From the NCBI RefSeq assembly GCF_001427125.1, contig NZ_LMGK01000023.1, positions 289,308 to 353,307 of the forward strand: a stretch of DNA of 64,000 nucleotides, in the 5' to 3' direction. This document shows, one piece after another, positions 43,021-52,899 of this stretch (positions are counted from its first letter, which is position 1; each line of letters opens with the position of its first letter). Source of the DNA: Pseudomonas sp. Root562 (GTDB taxonomy: Bacteria; Pseudomonadota; Gammaproteobacteria; Pseudomonadales; Pseudomonadaceae). The notes below the pieces were generated by a model. That model did no database searches, had not been told where the DNA came from, and saw nothing but the letters and a program-made list of their open reading frames with translations. A program made the translations under genes and the position numbers.

Positions 43021-46000
43021 ATGAACCTGCCCATCCCCGCAGACAGTGCACTGAACGGCTTCCACCCCGCCGTCAGCGCCTGGTTCAGTCACACCTTTGC
43101 TGCGGTCACCGCCGCTCAGGCCCGGGCGTGGCCGTTGATTCGCCAGCGCCGCTCGACGTTGATCGCGGCGCCCACGGGCTCGGGCAAAACCCTCACCGCA
43201 TTCCTCGCGGTCATCGACGATCTGGTGCACCGGGGCCTGGACAATCCTGAAGGCCTGCCGGATCAAACCCTGGTGGTCTACGTCTCACCGCTCAAGGCGC
43301 TGTCGAACGACATTCGCATCAACCTGCAAAACCCGCTCGCCGGCATCACCGAACAGTTGCGCCTGATGGGCCTGCCGGAACTTTCGATCAGCACCGCCGT
43401 ACGCACCGGCGATACTCCGCAAAAAGACCGCTCGGCGATGCGCAAAACCGCGCCGCATATCCTGGTGACCACGCCGGAATCGCTCTATGTGTTGCTCGGC
43501 TCCGATTCCGGCCGGCAAATGCTCGGCACCACGCGCACGGTGATCGTCGACGAAATCCACGCCATCGCCGCCAGCAAACGCGGCAGTCACCTGGCCTTGA
43601 GCCTGGAACGCTTGCAGGCGCTGTGCGCCGAACCGCTGGTGCGCATCGGCCTGTCAGCCACGCAGAAACCCATCGACGCGGTTTCGCGCTTTCTGGTGGG
43701 CCGCGACCGCCCTTGTGAAATCATCGACATCGGCCACGCCCGCCCACGGGACCTGGATATCGAAGTGCCGCCCGTGCCGTTGTCGGCGGTGATGGCCAAT
43801 GATGTCTGGGAACTGGTCTATGATCGCCTCGCCGCCCTCGCCCGGGATCACCGCACCACGCTGATTTTCGTCAACACCCGGCGCCTGGCCGAACGCTTGA
43901 GCCGACACCTGAGCGAACGCCTGGGCAAGGAGGCCGTGGCCGCCCACCACGGCAGCCTGGCCAAGGAATTCCGTCTCGACGCCGAGCAGCGGCTCAAGCG
44001 CGGCGACTTGCAAGTATTGATCGCCACGGCATCGCTGGAACTGGGTATCGACATCGGCGATGTCGACCTGGTGTGCCAGATCGCCTCGCCGCGGTCGATC
44101 TCCGGCTTTCTGCAAAGGGTTGGCCGCTCCGGACACCAGGTTGGTGGCACGCCCAAGGGCCGCTTGTTCGCCACCACCCGCGACGACTTGATCGAGTGCG
44201 CCGCGCTGCTCGACTGCGTTCGCCGGGGCGAGCTCGATACCTTGCTGATCCCCGTGGCACCGCTGGACGTTCTGGCGCAGCAGATCATTGCCGAAGTCAG
44301 TTGCCAGGAATGGCAGGAACAAGCGTTGCTGGACCTGCTGCGCCGCGCCTCGCCCTATGCCGATCTCGACGAAAAACACTATCAGGCGCTGCTGCGGATG
44401 CTTGCCGAAGGCTACAACGGACGCCAGGGCATCCGCAGCGCTTACCTGCACCGCGACGCCGTGACCCGCAGCCTGCGAGGGCGCCGGGGGGCGAAACTGA
44501 CGGCGGTGACCAGCGGCGGGACCATTCCGGACAATGCCGACTACAGCGTGTTGCTCGAACCTCAAGGGCTGAACATCGGCAGCGTCAACGAAGACTTTGC
44601 AGTGGAAAGCATCGCCGGGGATGTCTTCCAGTTGGGCAATACGTCTTATCGAATCCTGCGCGTGGAAACCGGCAAGGTGCGGGTCGAAGATGCCCAGGGC
44701 CAGCCGCCGACCATTCCGTTCTGGCTCGGCGAAGCGCCAGCACGCAGCGCCGAATTATCGATGGCGGTGGCCCGTTTGCAGGCGCACCTCGATGGGTTGC
44801 TGGGCGCTACGCCGGGCCAGTTGCAACCCGCGATCGAGTGGCTGACGAACACCCTCGGCCTGAACCTGGCCAGCGCCGAACAACTGGTGGAATACCTGGC
44901 CCGGGCGCGCCAGACCCTCGGCGCCCTGCCGTCGCAGGATACGCTGTTGATGGAGCGTTTTTTCGACGAGTCCGGCGGCACGCAACTGATCATCCACAGC
45001 CCATTCGGCAGTCGCATCAACCGCGCCTGGGGCCTGGCCCTGCGCAAGCGTTTCTGTCGCACCTTCAACTTCGAATTGCAGGCCGCCGCCAGCGAAGACG
45101 CCATCGTATTGTCGCTGTCCACCAGCCACAGCTTTGAACTGGACGACGTCTGGCGTTACCTGCACAGCAACAGCGCCGAGCACATCCTGATTCAAGCGGT
45201 GCTCGACGCGCCGCTGTTCGGCGTGCGCTGGCGCTGGAATGCCGGGGTTGCCCTGGGCCTGCCGCGCTTCAGCGGCGGGCGTAAAGTCGCGCCACAGATT
45301 CAGCGGATGAAAAGCGAAGACTTGATCGCCAGCGTGTTTCCCGACCAGATCGCCTGCGTGGAAAACCTCGCTGGCGAGCGGGACATTCCCGACCATCCGC
45401 TGGTGGAACAAACCCTCGACGACTGCCTGCACGAAGCCATGGACAGTGAAGGCTGGCTGGCCTTGCTGCGGCGCATGGAGCACGGCGACGTTCGCCTGAT
45501 CAGCCGCGACTTGCCGGCACCCTCGCCGCTGGCCGCAGAAATCCTCAGCGCCCGCCCCTACACCTTTCTCGACGATGCACCGCTGGAGGAACGACGCACG
45601 CAAGCGGTGCTCAACCGCCGCTGGAGCGATCCGCAATCCACCGACGACCTCGGCGCACTTGACGTCGAGGCGATTGCCGCTGTGGGCGATGAAGCCTGGC
45701 CAGCCCCCGGGAACGTCGATGAAATGCACGAGGCGCTGATGAGCCTGGCGTGCATCACCGACACCGAGGCCCGGGCCAATCCGAATTGGCTCGACTGGCT
45801 GAGAACCCTGGCCGACAGCGGCCGCGCCTGCCAAATCAATCAGTCTCTGTGGCTGGCGCGGGAACGCCTCACTTGCCTGCGGGCGATTTATCCACAGGCC
45901 GAATGCTGGCCGGTCCTGCAAGCGTTGCCGGGCTTTGATGAACCCTGGGAAGCGGATGCCGCCCTGCTGGAAGTGCTTCGTGCGCGGCTTAGCGCTTTTG

Positions 46001-47325
46001 GCCCGGTGCCGCTGGAGGCGATTGCCGAACCGCTCGGTTTACCGCCTGATCGAGTCACGCAGGCCTTGGCGCAACTGGAGCGCGAAGGCTACGTACTGCG
46101 TGGCCGTTTTACCCCGGGTGGCGCCGAAGACGAATGGTGCGAACGGCATCTGCTCGCGAGGATTCACCGCTACACGGTCAAGCGTCTGCGCCGGGAAATC
46201 GAACCGGTGGCGTTGCAGGACTTCATGCGGTTTCTGTTCGACTGGCAGCATCTGTCCAGCGCTACCCAAGGTCAGGGCAATGCGGTATTGCCGGCAATCG
46301 CCGCGCAATTCGAAGGCTACCCCGCCGCCGCTTCAGCCTGGGACAGCGACCTCCTCCCGGCGCGCATCAAGGACTATTCGCCGACCTGGCTCGATGAACT
46401 GTGCCGCAGCGGCAAACTGGTGTGGACTCGTCTCACCGCGCACAACAAAAACGCCAGCGCCGCCCTGCGCAGCACACCGATTGTGTTATTGCCACGCAAC
46501 CGGGTCGGGCTCTGGAGCGAATTGGCCGAACAGACACCGATTGACGAACTGTCGCCGAAAACGCAAAAGGTTCACGCCGCCCTCAGCCAGCACGGCGCAC
46601 TGTTTTTTGATGAGCTGACTCATGAAGCGCACTTGCTGCGCGCGGAACTGGAAATTGCCTTGCAGGAATTGGTAGGCGCCGGACTGGTAAACGCCGACAG
46701 CTTTGCCGGTCTGCGCGCATTGATCACCCCGGCCAGCAAGCGGCAGAGCCGCAGCAGCCGACGCGGCCGCGGGGCCTTCGTCGGGGGCATGGACGACGCC
46801 GGGCGCTGGGCGTTGCTCAGGCGGGGTGCCGGCGCCGCGGTTGTGGATAACCTGCGCCCGGCGCCAACACCCGCCGACACGCTGGAACACATCGCCATGA
46901 CCTTGTTGCGTCGCTACGGCGTAGTGTTCTGGCGGTTGCTCGAACGGGAAGCGGATTGGTTGCCGAGCTGGCGGGAATTGTTGCGCACTTTCCATCGCCT
47001 GGAAGCACGCGGTGAGATTCGCGGCGGACGCTTTGTCAGTGGCCTGGCGGGCGAGCAATTTGCGCTGCCCGAGGCGATTCCTCTGTTGCGCGAGGTGCGC
47101 CGCCGGCCCCATGACGGCAGCTTGATCGCGGTGTGCGGGGTCGATCCGCTGAACCTTGCCGGCACGCTGCTGCCAGGGGCGAAAGTGCCGGCGCTGGCAA
47201 GTAATCGGCTGGTGTATCGGGATGGATTGCCGGTGGCTGCGGAGATTGCCGGCAAGCAGGTTTTTTGGCGGGAGCTGGATCAGCAGGCGGGTGCAGAGGT
47301 TCGCAATAAACTGATAAGACGCTGA
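43021..47325 (+). CDS. lhr: Lhr-type superfamily 2 DNA helicase
   Basis: A 1434-residue helicase: motif I APTGSGKTLTAF, motif II DEIH, motif III GLSATQKP, motif VI RVGRSGH, the Lhr winged-helix and core (about 1-880) and a long C-terminal half of Lhr type (HYQALLRMLAEGYNG, IVLLPRNRVGLW, RRYGVVFWRLL). Lhr moves 3' to 5' on DNA and takes part in repair; the C-terminal part of E. coli Lhr is a uracil-DNA glycosylase. The ATG at 43021 begins the conserved protein; the open frame before it crosses a REP. Confidence 0.95.
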   Translation: MNLPIPADSALNGFHPAVSAWFSHTFAAVTAAQARAWPLIRQRRSTLIAAPTGSGKTLTAFLAVIDDLVHRGLDNPEGLPDQTLVVYVSPLKALSNDIRINLQNPLAGITEQLRLMGLPELSISTAVRTGDTPQKDRSAMRKTAPHILVTTPESLYVLLGSDSGRQMLGTTRTVIVDEIHAIAASKRGSHLALSLERLQALCAEPLVRIGLSATQKPIDAVSRFLVGRDRPCEIIDIGHARPRDLDIEVPPVPLSAVMANDVWELVYDRLAALARDHRTTLIFVNTRRLAERLSRHLSERLGKEAVAAHHGSLAKEFRLDAEQRLKRGDLQVLIATASLELGIDIGDVDLVCQIASPRSISGFLQRVGRSGHQVGGTPKGRLFATTRDDLIECAALLDCVRRGELDTLLIPVAPLDVLAQQIIAEVSCQEWQEQALLDLLRRASPYADLDEKHYQALLRMLAEGYNGRQGIRSAYLHRDAVTRSLRGRRGAKLTAVTSGGTIPDNADYSVLLEPQGLNIGSVNEDFAVESIAGDVFQLGNTSYRILRVETGKVRVEDAQGQPPTIPFWLGEAPARSAELSMAVARLQAHLDGLLGATPGQLQPAIEWLTNTLGLNLASAEQLVEYLARARQTLGALPSQDTLLMERFFDESGGTQLIIHSPFGSRINRAWGLALRKRFCRTFNFELQAAASEDAIVLSLSTSHSFELDDVWRYLHSNSAEHILIQAVLDAPLFGVRWRWNAGVALGLPRFSGGRKVAPQIQRMKSEDLIASVFPDQIACVENLAGERDIPDHPLVEQTLDDCLHEAMDSEGWLALLRRMEHGDVRLISRDLPAPSPLAAEILSARPYTFLDDAPLEERRTQAVLNRRWSDPQSTDDLGALDVEAIAAVGDEAWPAPGNVDEMHEALMSLACITDTEARANPNWLDWLRTLADSGRACQINQSLWLARERLTCLRAIYPQAECWPVLQALPGFDEPWEADAALLEVLRARLSAFGPVPLEAIAEPLGLPPDRVTQALAQLEREGYVLRGRFTPGGAEDEWCERHLLARIHRYTVKRLRREIEPVALQDFMRFLFDWQHLSSATQGQGNAVLPAIAAQFEGYPAAASAWDSDLLPARIKDYSPTWLDELCRSGKLVWTRLTAHNKNASAALRSTPIVLLPRNRVGLWSELAEQTPIDELSPKTQKVHAALSQHGALFFDELTHEAHLLRAELEIALQELVGAGLVNADSFAGLRALITPASKRQSRSSRRGRGAFVGGMDDAGRWALLRRGAGAAVVDNLRPAPTPADTLEHIAMTLLRRYGVVFWRLLEREADWLPSWRELLRTFHRLEARGEIRGGRFVSGLAGEQFALPEAIPLLREVRRRPHDGSLIAVCGVDPLNLAGTLLPGAKVPALASNRLVYRDGLPVAAEIAGKQVFWRELDQQAGAEVRNKLIRR

Positions 47326-47432
47326 TCGTTCCCATGCTCCGCGTGGGAACCCAGCCAAGGACGCTCTGCGTCCCGGAAGCGGACGCGGAGCGTCCGGTGA
47401 GGCATTCCCACACGGAGCGTGGGAACGATCAT
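47324..47432. repeat. about 105-base palindromic repeat element, copy 3, with a REP half next to it
   Basis: GATCGTTCCCATGCTCCGCG begins within the lhr stop codon and GGAGCGTGGGAACGATC closes at 47432. Inner palindromes GACGCTCTGCGTC and GACGCGGAGCGTC. A single REP core (GCGGGAGCAAGCTCCCTCGC) follows at 47450-47471. Lies between convergent lhr and the channel gene. Confidence 0.9.
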
Positions 47433-47494
47433 TGACTGCTGCGCAGCCCAGCGGGAGCAAGCTCCCTCGCCACAAAAGATTTGTTGGGGCGCAG

Positions 47495-49588
47495 TTATGG
47501 AATCCGAACCTGATCCGATATCTCCTCATCCTCCTGCCGGCGCTTGGGCAACATAACCTGCTGTGGATAAGTCTGCGCGAAGTGTACCCATGGGCTGTTA
47601 TCCACAAGTTTTTTCAAACGCTGGTTGAACGCTCGACTCACCGCGTACTGACCGCCCGACACGGTGCGGAACTGCGCCGTCAGCACCACGCCGTTGAGGT
47701 CCATTTTGTCGACACCAAATACGTCCAGTGGCCCTTGCAGGTTGTACCTGAGGAACGGGTCATCGCTGATGGAATGCCCGGCCTCGCGAATCAGTTCAAT
47801 GGCCTTGTCGACATCGGTGTCGTAGGTGAACTGCACCGAGAAGAACGCGTAGGCAAATTGCCGCGATTGGTTGGTCACTGCCTTGATCTGGCCGAACGGC
47901 ACCGAGTGCACGAACCCCTTGCCATCGCGCAAGCGCAAGGTGCGGATGGTCAAACCTTCGACCGTGCCGGCGTGGCCGGAATCGAGTACCACCCAGTCGC
48001 CGATGGACAGTGTGTCTTCAATGATGATGAACAATCCGGTGATCACATCCTGCACCAGTTGCTGGGAACCGAAACCGATGGCCAGGCCGATCACCCCGGC
48101 ACCGGCCAGGAACGGCGCGACGTTGATCCCCAGGTTGGCCATGGTGGTGATCGCGCAGATCACCACCAGAATGATTTTGATCGCGTTGCGCAGCAAAGGC
48201 AGGATGGTTTTTATCCGAGTACTGGGCTGGCGTGCAGAGCGCTTATTGGCCGGTGGTTTCAGCGCTTCCTGGATCGCCGTATCGAGCACCACCCACACCA
48301 TCCAGGTGATCAGGAAGATCAGGCCGATATGGCTCAGCGAATCACTGATCGCCCGACCGACCGCATTGCTCACCGCAAAATCGAACAGCGATACGCCCCA
48401 GATGCGCCCGAGAATATCGATGAAGACGATGGCCATGGCGATGCGCAGCAAGGCGTGGGAAAGGCTCAGAAAACGCTGTTTGTAGGCACTGCTGCGGCGC
48501 ACGTCCGTTTCACTGCGCGACTTGAAAAGGTGATGCAGCGTGGTACTCAGGAACACCGTGGCAATCAGCAGTATCGTAGTGAACAGTGCACTGCGCAGGA
48601 CCTGCTGATTGTCTGCACTGACGCTGATCAGGTTGATGATCGAAACCAGCACCATCAACAGAATCGGCCAATACCAGAGCCCGGAAAAAATCCGCAGGGT
48701 TTCACGTAACGCCGGCTGTTTGCGGCGTTGGGCCAGCGGCAGGATGCGAATCAGCTGAGCGACCGGTCGACGCATGCGGACCACTAGCAGACCAAAGGAA
48801 ATCGAAGCCGCCAGACCGGTAAACACTGCGATGCTGCTGGTGAGATTATTGCCCAACTGATGAGCGATCTGCGGACTGGTCAGCGCGTCACTCAGTGCGA
48901 CGAGAAAACCGATCCCGAACAGCGGACGCGGACTGTGCTGGCGAATGATCTGTACTGCGCGACGTTTGTGACCGGTGTTGAACAGCACCACCAGTGACAT
49001 CACCAACGACGCGGCGAACACGCCGCTACTGGTGGCATAGGCAAAGCACAACGCCAGCGCCCGCCCCGCCGACACTGGTAGAAACTGACTGGCATAAATG
49101 GTCAGCGGCAGGCTCACCAGCGCGGCGATGCCGTAGGGCAGCACGTAGCCCAGCAACGCTTGTCCACGCTCACGGCTGAGCAGTAACCGATGTTCACACA
49201 GGCGTTGCGCCGACCATTTGCCGAGCAACCAGAATGAGCCAAAAACTGCGGCCCAGACCAAGGTCAGCAACAGGAAATCCCCAGTCACGCTCCAGCTCGA
49301 ACGAGCGGATGGATGATTGACCAGCTGATCGACCTCGTCCGCGGCGCGATCGGCGCGCAGACGCCAGGCGTCGACCAGGTTTTCATTGAGGTCGAGCCTG
49401 GTCTGCACCTCGTCGATGCTGGAACTGATGGCGCCCAGCAAGCCGCCCTGAACCAGCGGTTGAGGGTGGGCCGGCGGTGTCGCTGCAGTGGCACTTGCGG
49501 GCAGACCCGCAACGGCCGCCGCCTCCAGTTCCTCGCTGCCCACAAACAGCAACGCCCCCAGTAACATCGCGGTCTTGAGCTTGATCAA
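47495..49588 (-). CDS. MscS-family mechanosensitive channel (YbiO-like)
   Basis: A 697-residue protein: signal peptide, a periplasmic part with coiled-coil-like DEVQTRLDLNENLVDAWRLR, about 10 hydrophobic helices, and the MscS core (PFLAGAGVIGLAIGFGSQQL pore helix, DTLSIGDWVVLDSGHAGTVE beta domain, NQSRQFAYAFFSVQFTYDTD). It releases solutes on hypo-osmotic shock. The length fits the YbiO subgroup. The C-terminus has an acidic tail EDEEISDQ. Confidence 0.92.
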   Translation of the reverse strand: MIKLKTAMLLGALLFVGSEELEAAAVAGLPASATAATPPAHPQPLVQGGLLGAISSSIDEVQTRLDLNENLVDAWRLRADRAADEVDQLVNHPSARSSWSVTGDFLLLTLVWAAVFGSFWLLGKWSAQRLCEHRLLLSRERGQALLGYVLPYGIAALVSLPLTIYASQFLPVSAGRALALCFAYATSSGVFAASLVMSLVVLFNTGHKRRAVQIIRQHSPRPLFGIGFLVALSDALTSPQIAHQLGNNLTSSIAVFTGLAASISFGLLVVRMRRPVAQLIRILPLAQRRKQPALRETLRIFSGLWYWPILLMVLVSIINLISVSADNQQVLRSALFTTILLIATVFLSTTLHHLFKSRSETDVRRSSAYKQRFLSLSHALLRIAMAIVFIDILGRIWGVSLFDFAVSNAVGRAISDSLSHIGLIFLITWMVWVVLDTAIQEALKPPANKRSARQPSTRIKTILPLLRNAIKIILVVICAITTMANLGINVAPFLAGAGVIGLAIGFGSQQLVQDVITGLFIIIEDTLSIGDWVVLDSGHAGTVEGLTIRTLRLRDGKGFVHSVPFGQIKAVTNQSRQFAYAFFSVQFTYDTDVDKAIELIREAGHSISDDPFLRYNLQGPLDVFGVDKMDLNGVVLTAQFRTVSGGQYAVSRAFNQRLKKLVDNSPWVHFAQTYPQQVMLPKRRQEDEEISDQVRIP

Positions 49589-49777
49589 GGCATCCGCTCC
49601 TTTGGATAAGACTGTAAGGAACTGATCGACAAATGACGGACTAGTTCGGCGCTGGCCCCCATCGGCTCGGCGATCTTTGCGTTGAAGACAAATATCAAAT
49701 GCTCATCCCTGTATTTTTCCGCACAACCCAAACCCCGACACTGCGCTCCATCAAATCAACCCACCGGAGTTGCAGTC

Positions 49778-50980
49778 ATGCCTATTGCCTTGCTCGCGCT
49801 GACCCTCAGCGCCTTCGCCATCGGGACGACCGAGTTCGTCATCGTTGGCCTGCTACCTACCATCGGCGCCGACCTCGGCGTCAGCCTGCCGTCGGCCGGC
49901 CTGCTGGTCAGCCTGTATGCGCTGGGCGTCGCCGTGGGCGCCCCGGTGCTGACTGCCCTGACCGGCAAAGTCCCGCGCAAATTGTTGCTGTTGTCGCTGA
50001 TGGTACTGTTTACCCTTGGCAATCTGCTGGCTTGGAAAGCGCCGGGTTACGAGTCGCTGATACTGGCACGGATCGTAACCGGTCTGGCGCACGGGGTGTT
50101 TTTCTCGATCGGTTCGACCATCGCGACCAGTCTAGTGCCCAAGGAAAAAGCCGCCAGCGCCATTGCCATCATGTTCACCGGCCTGACCGTGGCCCTGGTC
50201 ACCGGCGTGCCGCTGGGTACGTTCATCGGCCAACATTTCGGCTGGCGTGAAACCTTTCTCGCCGTCTCGGCCCTGGGCGTGATCGCGTTCATTGGCAGCC
50301 TGCTCTTTGTGCCGAAAAACATTGCCCACAGCAAACCGGCTTCATTGTTGCAGCAATTGCAGGTGCTCAAGCAACCGCGCCTGTTGTTGGTGTACGCGAT
50401 GACGGCGGTCGGTTACGGCGGTTCGTTCATTGCCTTCACGTTCCTGGCACCGATTCTTCAGGACATCGCAGGTTTCAGTGCCAGCACCGTCAGCCTGGTA
50501 TTGCTGGTGTATGGCATCTCGGTGGCGGTCGGCAACATCTGGGGCGGTAAACTGGCCGACAAACGCGGCCCGATCAGCGCCTTGAAAATCATCTTCGCCT
50601 TGCTCGCCGCAGTACTGTTCATCCTGACATTTACCGCTGGCAATCCCTGGTTGGCGCTGGCGACCGTACTGGTCTGGGGCGCCGTGGCTTTCGGGAATGT
50701 GCCGGGTTTGCAGGTGTACGTGGTGCGACAGGCCGAACATCACACCCCCCATGCGGTGGACGTCGCATCGGGCCTGAACATCGCCGCGTTCAACCTCGGC
50801 ATCGCCGGCGGCGCCTGGGGTGGCGGTTTGATCGTTGCACACATGGGCTTGATCCATACCGCATGGATCGGTGGACTGGTGGTGCTGGTGGCCCTGGCAT
50901 TGACGGCGTGGAGCGGCCGCCTGGATCGCCTTGGGCCGGTGTATGCCGAAAGCTCGACCCGGGTCGTCCCCAGTCACTGA
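49778..50980 (+). CDS. MFS transporter, DHA1 family (AraJ/YdhP-like)
   Basis: A 400-residue transporter with 12 hydrophobic helices; the start PIALLALTLSAFAIGTTEFV and the motif A-like GAPVLTALTGKVPRKLLLL are typical of the AraJ/YdhP/PbuE group of drug, sugar or purine exporters. The ATG at 49778 has GGAG nine bases upstream. The substrate cannot be told from sequence. Flanked by gaps with a REP downstream. Confidence 0.9.
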   Translation: MPIALLALTLSAFAIGTTEFVIVGLLPTIGADLGVSLPSAGLLVSLYALGVAVGAPVLTALTGKVPRKLLLLSLMVLFTLGNLLAWKAPGYESLILARIVTGLAHGVFFSIGSTIATSLVPKEKAASAIAIMFTGLTVALVTGVPLGTFIGQHFGWRETFLAVSALGVIAFIGSLLFVPKNIAHSKPASLLQQLQVLKQPRLLLVYAMTAVGYGGSFIAFTFLAPILQDIAGFSASTVSLVLLVYGISVAVGNIWGGKLADKRGPISALKIIFALLAAVLFILTFTAGNPWLALATVLVWGAVAFGNVPGLQVYVVRQAEHHTPHAVDVASGLNIAAFNLGIAGGAWGGGLIVAHMGLIHTAWIGGLVVLVALALTAWSGRLDRLGPVYAESSTRVVPSH

Positions 50981-50988
50981 TATCCCCT

Positions 50989-51080
50989 TGCAGGAGCGAG
51001 GCTTACCCACGAAGGCGCCGGATCTGGCGACATTGATGTTCAATGTTATGACGCCTTAGCGGGCAAGCCTCGCTCCTACC
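50989..51080. repeat. REP doublet
   Basis: CAGGAGCGAGGCTTACCCACG on the left and CGGGCAAGCCTCGCTCCTAC on the right (51059-51079) with a few mismatches between arms. Confidence 0.8.
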
Positions 51081-51178
51081 GGTCAATTTAAAGAAATGCA
51101 CCGTCGGTAGTTCCGTCGAAACTTTCGCCGCTTGCCCGCAGTCATCAAAAGATCGGGGGCATTCAGACGGGAGGCGAC

Positions 51179-52105
51179 ATGGCGGCGATTCACATCGGAA
51201 TTTCAGGTTGGCGCTACACGCCCTGGAGGGGCGATTTCTACCCAAAGGGTTTGCCCCAGAAACGTGAACTGCAGTTCGCGTCGCGGGCGGTCAACAGCAT
51301 CGAAATCAATGGATCGTTCTACGCCCTGCAACGGCCTGACCGGTACGCCCAGTGGTACGCCGAAACCCCACTGAACTTCATCTTCAGCGTTAAAGCCCCG
51401 CGTTTCATTACCCACATCAAGCGTTTGCGGGACATCCACAAGCCCCTGGCCAATTTCTTCGCCTCCGGGGTTCTGGAGCTCAAGGAAAAGCTCGGGCCGA
51501 TCCTCTGGCAATTTCCGCCCAACTTCAAATTCGATGCCGAACTGTTCGAAACCTTTCTCGATCAGCTTCCCCACGATACCCAGCAAGCAGCCGCCCTCGC
51601 CCACGAGCACGACTCGCACCTGCACGGCCCGGCCAGTTTGAAGGCCCATGGAAAAAAGCCGCTGCGCCACGCGGTGGAAATTCGTCACGAAAGCTTCATC
51701 GACCCGGCCTTCGTTCGCCTGCTCAAGCGCTATAACGCCGCGTTGGTGATCGCCGACACCGCCGGTAAGTGGCCTTACCGCGAAGACATTACCAGCGACT
51801 TCGTCTACCTGCGCCTGCACGGTGCCGAAGAACTGTACGCCAGCGGCTATACCGCGCAGGCGCTCAAGCGCTGGGGGGACCGGATCGATGCCTGGCATCT
51901 CGGTCGGCAACCGGAGGATCCGCATCTGATCGCGCCCAGACAGAAGCCCAAGGCACGTAAGTCCCGCGAAGTGTTTTGCTACTTCGACAATGACATCAAG
52001 GTTCACGCGCCCTACGACGCACGCCGCCTGCTGGAACGTTTCGATCTCAACAAACACCTGCTCACCGCTCCCGGGGAACCTGCCGCCGAAGGGGTGCTGC
52101 CATGA
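51179..52105 (+). CDS. DUF72 family protein (YecE-like)
   Basis: A 308-residue TIM-barrel-like protein: IGISGWRYTPWRGDFYPKG, NSIEINGSFYALQRPDRYAQ, FSVKAPRFITHIKRL and VYLRLHGAEELYASGYT. DUF72 has no settled activity. Ribosome site GGGAGG. First of four genes that overlap end to end (ATGA, ATGA, 14-base overlap), here joined to a ClsB lipid module. Confidence 0.9.
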   Translation: MAAIHIGISGWRYTPWRGDFYPKGLPQKRELQFASRAVNSIEINGSFYALQRPDRYAQWYAETPLNFIFSVKAPRFITHIKRLRDIHKPLANFFASGVLELKEKLGPILWQFPPNFKFDAELFETFLDQLPHDTQQAAALAHEHDSHLHGPASLKAHGKKPLRHAVEIRHESFIDPAFVRLLKRYNAALVIADTAGKWPYREDITSDFVYLRLHGAEELYASGYTAQALKRWGDRIDAWHLGRQPEDPHLIAPRQKPKARKSREVFCYFDNDIKVHAPYDARRLLERFDLNKHLLTAPGEPAAEGVLP

Positions 52106-52899
52106 GCATTTCCGAGCCAATCGGCGTGACGGACGAACAAGAAAGCGTCAACACCAGCGTGCACCGGTTTACGGTGCTGACGGTCAATACGCACAAGGGT
52201 TTCACCGCACTCAATCGCAGGTTCATTCTGCCGGAGTTGCGCGAAGCGGTGCGCAGTGTAGCCGCCGATGTGGTGTTTTTGCAGGAGGTTCACGGCACTC
52301 ACGAACAGCATCCCAAACGCTACAGCAATTGGCCGGCGATGCCGCAATATGAGTTCCTTGCCGACACGCTGTGGCCGCAGTTTGCCTACGGACGCAATGC
52401 GGTTTATCCGGCGGGCGATCACGGCAACGCGCTGTTGTCGAAATTCCAGATCGTTCGCCATGACAACCTCGACGTGTCCATCAGCGGCCACGAGAATCGC
52501 GGCATCCTGCATTGCACCCTGCGCCTGCCCGGTGAAGGTCCGGAGGTACACGCGATTTGCGTGCACCTGGGCCTGCGTGAATCCCACCGCAATGAACAAC
52601 TCAAATTGCTCGCCCAGCGTTTGGCGCAACTGCCAGGTGATGCACCCGTGATTGTCGCCGGCGATTTCAACGATTGGCGCCAGCGCGCCGATGCCCTGCT
52701 CAAACCCTGTGGTCTGCGCGAAGTGTTCGCCCAGCATCACGGCAAACCGGCGCGCAGTTTTCCGGCACGCCTGCCGGCCCTGCGCCTGGATCGCATCTAC
52801 GTGCGCAACCTCAAGGCCAGCCACCCGCAAGTGCTCACCACTCGCCCCTGGTCACACCTTTCCGACCACGCCCCCTTGTCGGTGGAGATAGAGCTATGA
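52102..52899 (+). CDS. endonuclease/exonuclease/phosphatase family protein (YbhP-like)
   Basis: A 265-residue EEP-fold protein with the metal and catalytic signatures: TVNTHKG, FLQEVHG, VHLGLRESHR, VAGDFNDWR, LSDHAPLSVE. Such proteins cut phosphodiesters of DNA or lipids. In E. coli the same trio ybhP-clsB-ybhN is known. It overlaps DUF72 and clsB by four bases each, so its likely substrate class is lipid-linked, but this is not proven. Confidence 0.92.
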   Translation: MSISEPIGVTDEQESVNTSVHRFTVLTVNTHKGFTALNRRFILPELREAVRSVAADVVFLQEVHGTHEQHPKRYSNWPAMPQYEFLADTLWPQFAYGRNAVYPAGDHGNALLSKFQIVRHDNLDVSISGHENRGILHCTLRLPGEGPEVHAICVHLGLRESHRNEQLKLLAQRLAQLPGDAPVIVAGDFNDWRQRADALLKPCGLREVFAQHHGKPARSFPARLPALRLDRIYVRNLKASHPQVLTTRPWSHLSDHAPLSVEIEL

